11,010 bases of DNA from Betaproteobacteria bacterium (lineage in GTDB: Bacteria; Pseudomonadota; Gammaproteobacteria; Burkholderiales; Burkholderiaceae_C). How positions within the stretch are numbered: the first letter of the stretch is position 1; each line of letters opens with the position of its first letter. The DNA is taken from positions 1 to 11,010 of the forward strand of contig RFPX01000026.1 of assembly GCA_009925955.1 (NCBI GenBank), read 5' to 3'. The notes beneath the pieces were generated by a model. That model was not told the DNA's origin, did not search any database, and saw only the letters and a list, made by a program, of their open reading frames with translations. Below are positions 6,517 to 11,010 of the stretch, piece after piece. Both the position numbers and the translations under genes were made by a program.

Positions 6517-7416
6517 ATGAAGAGCCTGTCGGTGAACACCTACCTGAAGCTCTCGGTGGCGGTGGCGCTGCTCACGATTGCCTTGAAGACCGGGGCCTGG
6601 TGGCTCACCGACTCGGTGAGCCTGTTGTCTGATGCGATGGAGTCCCTGGTCAACCTGGCCGGTGCGATGTTCGCCCTGGCCATGGTGACGGTGGCGCAGC
6701 AACCGGCCGACGAGGACCACCCCTTTGGCCACCACAAGGCCGAGTACTTCTCCAGCGGATTCGAAGGGGTCCTCATCTTGGTGGCGGCCCTGGCCATCAT
6801 GGGCGCGGCGGTGCACCGGCTGTTCAACCCCCAGCCGGTGGAGGCCTTGGGCTTGGGCTTGGCCCTGTCGATCTTCAGCTCTGCCCTCAACGGGGCCTTG
6901 GCCTGGGCCATGTTGCGCAAGGCCAAGGAGCATCGATCCATTGCGCTGGAAGCCGATGCCCGCCACCTGTTTACCGATGTGTGGACCTCGGTGGGGGTGG
7001 TGGCCGCGCTGGTGCTGGTGGGCTACACGGGCTGGATGTGGCTCGACCCGGTGGTGGCCATCGCGGTGGCCCTGAACATCCTGCGCGAAGCCCTGCACCT
7101 GGTCCGGCGTTCAGCCGACGGGCTGATGGACCGTGCATTGGAGCCGCACCTGCGCCAGGAGATTGACCGCACCCTCGAGGTCTTCGCCCACCAAGCGATC
7201 CGCTTTGACCACGTGGTGACCCGCCAGGCTGGACAGCGCCGCTTCGTGGACCTGCACATGCACATGCCAGCGGGCTGGACCTTGGGCCGGGCGGCGGCCT
7301 TGCGCACCTCGGTCGAGCAGGCGCTCATGAGCGCTGTGCCCGGGCTTCGCGCCACCATCCAACTGCTGCCGATGGATGTGGAGGCGCATTTCAATGACCC
7401 GAAGGATCTGATCTAG
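6517..7416 (+). CDS. Cation diffusion facilitator (CDF) family metal transporter
   Basis: The 299-residue inner-membrane protein should export a divalent metal by proton antiport. The N-terminal two thirds has about six hydrophobic segments (roughly 11-30, 36-58, 83-101, 111-132, 157-171, 174-190), followed by a cytoplasmic C-terminal domain (from about 208) with the metal-site-like histidine pair DLHMHMP (245-251). CDF signatures are TDSVSLLSDAMESLVN (31-46), the loop DHPFGHHKAEYFSSGFEG (67-84) and EADARHLFTDVWTSVGV (145-161). In the membrane metal site the fifth helix has the usual H150/D154, whereas the second helix has E42/N46 at the positions that are DxxxD in YiiP. The ATG follows AAGGGAG by seven bases. 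Substrate (Zn, Fe, Mn or Co) cannot be told from sequence. It may be co-transcribed with tyrS. Confidence 0.93.
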   Translation: MKSLSVNTYLKLSVAVALLTIALKTGAWWLTDSVSLLSDAMESLVNLAGAMFALAMVTVAQQPADEDHPFGHHKAEYFSSGFEGVLILVAALAIMGAAVHRLFNPQPVEALGLGLALSIFSSALNGALAWAMLRKAKEHRSIALEADARHLFTDVWTSVGVVAALVLVGYTGWMWLDPVVAIAVALNILREALHLVRRSADGLMDRALEPHLRQEIDRTLEVFAHQAIRFDHVVTRQAGQRRFVDLHMHMPAGWTLGRAAALRTSVEQALMSAVPGLRATIQLLPMDVEAHFNDPKDLI

Positions 7417-7423
7417 GGACGCC

Positions 7424-7452
7424 AAAACAAAACGGGGCCCGCAGGCCCCGTT
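7424..7452 (-). terminator. Strong intrinsic terminator of the Bug receptor gene
   Basis: AACGGGGCC (7431-7439) pairs perfectly with GGCCCCGTT (7444-7452) around a four-base loop. Read on the minus strand, the hairpin is followed by two runs of four Ts separated by one G (7432 down to 7424). This is an excellent terminator for the minus-strand operon, whose stop lies at 7473. On the plus strand the hairpin begins 15 bp after the cation-transporter stop but has only TT after it, so it may also act weakly for that gene. Confidence 0.85.
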
Positions 7453-7472
7453 GTGGACAACAACCGTCCGTG

Positions 7473-8456
7473 TCAGTCCGCGTACTGGCCAGCGGCCTTG
7501 ATGACCGGGCCCCACTTGTTGATCTCGGCTTCCACAAACTTGCGGTGCTCAGCCGGCGACAGGCGCTCGTCGGTCACCACCACCGCACCCAGGTCTTGCT
7601 GGCGCTTGACGAACTCAGGGTCCCGCAGCGCGGTGCGCAGCGCGGCGTTGACCTGGTCCAACACCGCCTTGGGCGTTCCCTTGGGGGCATACAGGCCGTG
7701 CCAAATGCTCACGTTAAAGCCCTTGAGGCCTTGTGAGTCGAGCGTGGGCAGTTTGGCCAGCGCCGGGGTGGTCAGGGGCTTGGCCGTGGACACGGCAAAG
7801 GCCTTGATCTTGCCGCCTTCGATCTGGGCGGTGGTGTTGGTGGTCTGGTCGCACATCAGGTCAACCTGGCCGCCGATCAGGTCGGTCATGGCCGGGCCGG
7901 TTCCCTTGTAGGGCACGGTGGTCATGTCAACCGCCACGCTTTGCTGGAACAGCAGGCCGCACAGGTGCGACGCGGCGCCCAATCCGGCATTGGCCAGGTT
8001 GATCTTGCCCTTGTTGGCGTCGATCCACTTGCGCAGTTCCGCGAAGTTGTTGGCCGGCAGCGTGGTGCGTCCCACCAGGGTCATGGGCACTTCATTGACC
8101 ATGCCCAGGAACTCGAAGTCGCTCATCACGTTGTACGGCATCTTGCGGTACAGGGCCGGCGCGGTGGCCATGCCGATGTGGTGCAACAGCAGGGTGTAGC
8201 CATCGGGCGCGGCCTTGGCCACCTTGGCAGCACCCAGGGTGCCACCGGCGCCACCGACGTTTTCGATGATCACGCTCTGGTTGTTCAGGCCTTTGCGCAG
8301 CACCTCGCCCAGGTCACGGGCCACTTTGTCGGTGGGGCCGCCTGCGGCGAACGGCACCACGATGGTGATGGGCTTGTCTGGATAGGCGGCCAGTGCATTG
8401 GACGCCAGGCCCACCGACAGGCCAAGAGCAGCCACAAGACTCAACAAACGCTTCAT
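7473..8456 (-). CDS. Bug family (tripartite tricarboxylate) periplasmic solute-binding protein
   Basis: The 327-residue product is a secreted substrate-binding receptor of the Bug/TctC type, which captures small carboxylates in the periplasm. A signal peptide is clear: MKRLL, a hydrophobic core, then ALA at 21-23 with cleavage probable before AYPDKPI. Family hallmarks follow: YPDKPITIVVPFAAGGPTD (25-43), the VIIENVGGAGGTLGAAKVAK block near 61-80, PDGYTLL near 84-90, and VPYKGTGPAMTDLIGGQVDL in the second lobe. The start has GAGG six bases upstream (8463-8466 on the plus strand). No TctA/TctB membrane genes are in the window, so it looks like one of the many orphan Bug receptors of Burkholderiales. 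The ligand is unknown; its place after a CoA ligase gene suggests, weakly, an aromatic or other organic acid. Confidence 0.94.
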   Translation of the reverse strand: MKRLLSLVAALGLSVGLASNALAAYPDKPITIVVPFAAGGPTDKVARDLGEVLRKGLNNQSVIIENVGGAGGTLGAAKVAKAAPDGYTLLLHHIGMATAPALYRKMPYNVMSDFEFLGMVNEVPMTLVGRTTLPANNFAELRKWIDANKGKINLANAGLGAASHLCGLLFQQSVAVDMTTVPYKGTGPAMTDLIGGQVDLMCDQTTNTTAQIEGGKIKAFAVSTAKPLTTPALAKLPTLDSQGLKGFNVSIWHGLYAPKGTPKAVLDQVNAALRTALRDPEFVKRQQDLGAVVVTDERLSPAEHRKFVEAEINKWGPVIKAAGQYAD

Positions 8457-8561
8457 GATGGTCCTCGTTGGAGTAAAGCAAAGTGCGAAGCCGCCATCCT
8501 AGGGACGCGTGCGGGCTTCGACGCGGTGGAAAGTACGTAGGAACTTCCTCAGTCGTACTTT
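8457..8561 (-). other. Spacer between the CoA-ligase and Bug genes with an 8-bp inverted repeat
   Basis: The 92-bp gap holds the ribosome binding site of the Bug gene at its end and, near the ligase stop, an inverted repeat: AAAGTACG (8530-8537) against CGTACTTT (8554-8561), whose far arm lies inside the last codons of the ligase gene. The loop is 16 bases and there is no T-tract beyond the stem, so it is at best a weak terminator or a processing hairpin. No convincing promoter box was found, so whether the Bug gene is transcribed alone or with the ligase operon is open. Confidence 0.4.
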
Positions 8562-9817
8562 CGCGCGTCTTCGATGACCTTGCCGTCGTTGGGGAGGCTG
8601 CCCGGCGCCACCACCTGCACGTGGTCGGCCCTCAGCTTGGTGATGTCCTTGACGCTGGTGGCCACGGCCTGTTCCAAGCCCTCGGCCGGGCCTGCGTGCT
8701 CCACATGCAGGCTCATGCGGTCGTTGGCCATTTCGCCTTCCACCACCAGGCGGGCGCGCAGCACACCCGGGTGTCGCTTGACGATCTCGCCCACCTGACT
8801 GGCATGCACGAACATGCCGCGCACCTTGGTGGTTTGGTCCGCGCGGCCCATCCAGCCTTTGATGCGCATGTTGGTGCGGCCCGTGGGGCATGGGCCGGGC
8901 AGCAGCGCCGACAGGTCGCCCGTGCCAAAGCGCACCAGCGGGTAGTCGGGGTTGAACACCGTGACCACCACTTCGCCCACTTCGCCTTCAGGCACCGGGT
9001 CATCGGTGCCCGGACGAACAATTTCCAGCAGGATGCCGTCGTCCACCACCAGGCCCTGCCGCGCTTCGGTCTCGTAGGCAATCAGCCCGGCATCCGCGGT
9101 CGCGTAGGCCTGGTAGCCCTGAATCCCCCGCTCCAGGAGCCAGTCTCGCAGTGACGGTGGAAAGGCTTCACCGCTGACGAGGGCTTTGCGGATGGACGCG
9201 ATCGACACGCCAGTCTCTGCGGCCTTTTCCACCAGGATGCGCAAGAAGCTGGGCGTGCCGCAATAGGCATCGGGCCGAAGCTCGGCAATGGCTTGCAGTT
9301 GGAGTTCTGTGTTGCCCACACCGCCGGGAAACACGGTGCAGCCCAGGGCGTGGGCACCGGCTTCCATGATCCATGCGCCCGGTGTGAGGTGATAGCTGAA
9401 ACTGTTGTGCACCAGGTCGCCGGCCTGAAAGCCTGCCGCCTGCAGGGCGCGGGCCGAGCGCCAGTAGTCGGGGGCTGCGCCCTCGGGTTCGTAGATGGGC
9501 CCAGGCGACTGGTAAACCCGCCGGGCCCCGCTGCGGGCCATGGCCCGCCAACCGATGGCCGAGTAGCCACCGAAGGGGTCGCTGGCGCGCGAGGCGATTT
9601 GCCGCTGCAGGAGTTCGCCCTTTCGGGTCACGGGAACACGGGCCAGGGCCGCGCGGCTGTTCAATCCGGCAGCATCGACGCCCTGCAGCCGCTCACCCAT
9701 GGCGGGCAGCTGTTGGGCCGCACGCACGAGGCCGGGCAGGGCCTGCATCAGAGCAGCCTCCCGCTCGGCGCTGGGGCGCCACTCCAGGCCTTTGCGTGGG
9801 TTTGTGTTTTCAGTCAT
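8549..9817 (-). CDS. PaaK-like adenylate-forming acyl/aryl-CoA ligase (phenylacetate-CoA ligase family)
   Basis: The 422-residue product belongs to the AMP-binding superfamily and resembles PaaK: probably ATP-dependent CoA thioester formation on an aryl or other organic acid in the cytoplasm. Visible core motifs are YATADAG (238-244, the position of YGxTE), VRFGTGDLSALLPG (295-308), GRADQTTKVRGMFVHASQV (324-342, beginning the small C-terminal domain) and a C-terminal DGKVIEDAR with candidate catalytic lysine K413. The usual Ser/Thr/Gly-rich phosphate loop (SSGTTGKPT in PaaK) is not recognisable; RRVYQSPGPIYEPEG (99-113) occupies that place. Two ATGs exist; the one at 9815-9817 is preferred because GGAG sits eight bases ahead of it, but the ATG at 9821-9823 is possible. 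The gene overlaps the preceding small gene's end, implying coupled translation. The true substrate is unknown. Confidence 0.85.
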   Translation of the reverse strand: MTENTNPRKGLEWRPSAEREAALMQALPGLVRAAQQLPAMGERLQGVDAAGLNSRAALARVPVTRKGELLQRQIASRASDPFGGYSAIGWRAMARSGARRVYQSPGPIYEPEGAAPDYWRSARALQAAGFQAGDLVHNSFSYHLTPGAWIMEAGAHALGCTVFPGGVGNTELQLQAIAELRPDAYCGTPSFLRILVEKAAETGVSIASIRKALVSGEAFPPSLRDWLLERGIQGYQAYATADAGLIAYETEARQGLVVDDGILLEIVRPGTDDPVPEGEVGEVVVTVFNPDYPLVRFGTGDLSALLPGPCPTGRTNMRIKGWMGRADQTTKVRGMFVHASQVGEIVKRHPGVLRARLVVEGEMANDRMSLHVEHAGPAEGLEQAVATSVKDITKLRADHVQVVAPGSLPNDGKVIEDARKYD

Positions 9818-10112
9818 GGTCATCGCTCCAGTGGGCGAGTTGTTTCTTCAGGTCGCCGGTGAAGTCGCGCACGTCGGCAGAGGACCTCAAGGTGCGCAGG
9901 ACCCACTCAGGGCTGCTGCGCGAAGGCTTCTTCACACGGCTGGCCTCGATCGCCTCAGACTGCAGCACCAGGCGCACCAAGGTGACGCCGCGGCGCTCCC
10001 ACAAACCTTCGCGTTCCTGCAAGCCCAGTTCGCGAAGCGCTCGCCGCAGGCGCTGCAGGGCCTCTTGCGGCTGGAAGGGTGACGGGGCAAACCCCCAATC
10101 CGCTTCGCTCAC
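9810..10112 (-). CDS. Uncharacterised 100-residue protein in the livF-ligase operon
   Basis: I do not recognise this family. The predicted product is soluble, with no signal peptide, membrane segment, metal motif or repeat. Its first half is rich in Leu, Arg and Glu and likely helical (PQEALQRLRRALRELGLQER, about 15-34), followed by WERRGVTLVRLVLQSEA, which could be a beta strand. The second half carries VKKPSRSSPEWVLRTLRSS and ends in the acidic WSDDHD. The only start is a GTG at 10110-10112, ten bases after the livF stop, without a strong ribosome binding site; its stop overlaps the start of the ligase gene. This tight packing and balanced composition support a real gene translated by coupling. 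It might assist the ligase or the transporter ATPase, but that is inference from position only. Confidence 0.75.
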   Translation of the reverse strand: MSEADWGFAPSPFQPQEALQRLRRALRELGLQEREGLWERRGVTLVRLVLQSEAIEASRVKKPSRSSPEWVLRTLRSSADVRDFTGDLKKQLAHWSDDHD

Positions 10113-10122
10113 GCCGGGGCTT

Positions 10123-10932
10123 TCAGGCCAGCCAGCGCTTGCGGCGCTTGTAGCTCTTCACGTCCTTGAAGCTCTTGCGGTCCCCACCACCCATGCCGAG
10201 GTAGAACTCCTTGACGTCTTCGTTTTCCCGCAGGTCTTTTGCAGCGCCGTCCATCACGATGCGACCGTTTTCCAGGATGTAGCCATAGTCGGCGTATCGC
10301 AGCGCCATATTGGTGTTCTGCTCAGCCAGCAGGAAGGTCACGCCTTCCTTGCTGTTGAGGTCCTTCACGATCTCGAAGACCTCTTCCACGATTTGCGGCG
10401 CAAGGCCCATGGAGGGTTCATCGAGCAACACCATCTTGGGGTTGGCCATCAGCGCACGCCCGATGGCGCACATCTGCTGCTCGCCGCCGGAGGTGTAGGC
10501 GGCCTGCGAGCCGCGCCGGGTTTTCAGGCGCGGAAAGTAGTTGTAGACCTTTTCCAGTGTTTGGTTGACGGCGGCCTTGCCGTCCTTGCGGGTGTAGGCG
10601 CCCGTCATGAGGTTCTCCTCAATGGTCAGGTGCGCAAAGCAGTGACGCCCTTCCATCACCTGGATGACACCACGGTCGACCATGGCGGCTGTGGAGAGCT
10701 TCTCGATGCGCTCACCCCTGAGCTCAATCGAGCCTTTGGTGACCTCGCCACGTTCCCCGGCCAGCAGGTTGCTGACGGCGCGCAAGGTGGTGGTCTTGCC
10801 GGCGCCGTTGCCCCCCAGCAGCGCCACCACCGATCCCTCGGGTACCTGCAGGGACACCCCTTTGAGCACCAGGATCACGTGGTTGTAGATGACCTCAATG
10901 CCGTTGACGCTGAGAAAGGCTTGTTGGTTCAT
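10123..10932 (-). CDS. livF: ABC transporter ATP-binding protein, LivF type (branched-chain amino acid/HAAT family), with extended basic C-terminus
   Basis: The 269-residue ATPase would energise uptake by a hydrophobic amino acid-type (HAAT) ABC importer. Motifs in order: Walker A GGNGAGKTT (40-48), Q-loop Q91, signature TSGGEQQM (147-154), Walker B MVLLDEP (167-173) and AEQN (203-206), where Gln replaces the switch histidine as is normal in LivF. The line FAHLTIEENLMTGAY (99-113) is typical LivF. Two oddities: Thr instead of Leu opens the signature motif, and a tail of about 20 residues rich in Lys and Arg (about 250-269, ending YKRRKRWLA) goes beyond the usual length of about 235-240. The ATG has AGGA seven bases upstream. 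Partner permease, LivG and binding protein are not in the window but are probably upstream. With a PaaK-like ligase downstream, an aromatic or organic acid substrate is plausible. Confidence 0.92.
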   Translation of the reverse strand: MNQQAFLSVNGIEVIYNHVILVLKGVSLQVPEGSVVALLGGNGAGKTTTLRAVSNLLAGERGEVTKGSIELRGERIEKLSTAAMVDRGVIQVMEGRHCFAHLTIEENLMTGAYTRKDGKAAVNQTLEKVYNYFPRLKTRRGSQAAYTSGGEQQMCAIGRALMANPKMVLLDEPSMGLAPQIVEEVFEIVKDLNSKEGVTFLLAEQNTNMALRYADYGYILENGRIVMDGAAKDLRENEDVKEFYLGMGGGDRKSFKDVKSYKRRKRWLA

Positions 10933-11010
10933 GACCGGTTCCTGATGTTTGGGCAGGCGGTGTTCTGGTGGGGTGTTCGATGGGCTCGTTCAAGCACCGC
11001 GCGCGGTGCT
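10933..11010. other. Sequence upstream of livF, no gene assigned
   Basis: The last 78 bp carry the livF ribosome binding site (AGGA, 10940-10943 on the plus strand) and an 18-bp perfect palindrome at the very edge. On the minus strand one frame is open from the edge to a TGA overlapping the livF ATG, but its translation resembles no ABC transporter C-terminus I know. A different frame would end at 10990-10992. Whether an upstream gene ends here cannot be decided. Confidence 0.35.
10993..11010. repeat. 18-bp perfect palindrome at the right edge
   Basis: AGCACCGCGCGCGGTGCT reads identically on both strands. It could be the stem of a terminator or processing hairpin after an upstream minus-strand gene, or a protein-binding site, and it may extend beyond the window. 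No T-tract is visible inside the window. Confidence 0.55.

Noticed and set aside
8483..9154. 223-codon plus-strand frame opposite the PaaK-like ligase
   Set aside because: His/Ala/Gly-rich antisense shadow; the ligase frame carries recognisable motifs along the same stretch.
1..11010. CRISPR arrays, insertion sequences, phage or toxin-antitoxin modules, tRNA or rRNA genes
   Set aside because: No regularly spaced direct repeats, transposase-like proteins, terminal repeats or tRNA-like cloverleafs were seen on reading both strands; the apparent housekeeping and metabolic genes account for nearly all of the sequence.

Overview
The window is chromosomal DNA from a GC-rich betaproteobacterium, most likely of the order Burkholderiales and plausibly the family Comamonadaceae. 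This rests on the codon bias, on the gene block rplM-rpsI / erpA / anmK / M23 peptidase / tyrS, which I recall as a common arrangement in Burkholderiales, and on a Bug-type tripartite-tricarboxylate receptor, a family greatly expanded in these bacteria. Genus and species cannot be fixed from reading alone. No rRNA, tRNA, CRISPR array, insertion sequence or phage gene was seen.

Left half (1-6452), housekeeping. The left edge holds the N-terminal two thirds of a minus-strand SrkA/YihE-type stress-response kinase. A 317-bp divergent intergenic region follows, with a candidate sigma-70 promoter and a long hairpin-rich leader. It leads into the ribosomal operon rplM-rpsI (L13, S9), which ends in a clear intrinsic terminator. 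erpA (A-type iron-sulfur carrier) follows on its own candidate promoter. Convergent to it is a two-gene minus-strand operon for cell-wall turnover: an M23 metallopeptidase that would cut peptidoglycan, then AnmK, which recycles the anhydro-MurNAc released from it. tyrS (tyrosyl-tRNA synthetase) diverges from the peptidase gene.

Right half (6517-11010), transport and metabolism. A cation diffusion facilitator follows tyrS on the same strand. All remaining genes lie on the minus strand. In transcription order they are a LivF-type ABC ATPase with a basic C-terminal tail, an unrecognised 100-residue protein, a PaaK-like adenylate-forming acyl/aryl-CoA ligase, and a Bug periplasmic solute-binding protein ending in a strong terminator. 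The first three are spaced by 10 bp or overlap, so they look like one operon: import of an organic acid by a branched-chain-amino-acid-type ABC transporter, then CoA activation. The Bug protein lies 92 bp further on and may have its own promoter.

No dramatic new system is visible. The items most worth a second look are the small uncharacterised protein wedged between livF and the ligase, the non-canonical nucleotide-binding loop of that ligase, the altered metal site of the cation transporter, and the structured leader before rplM.
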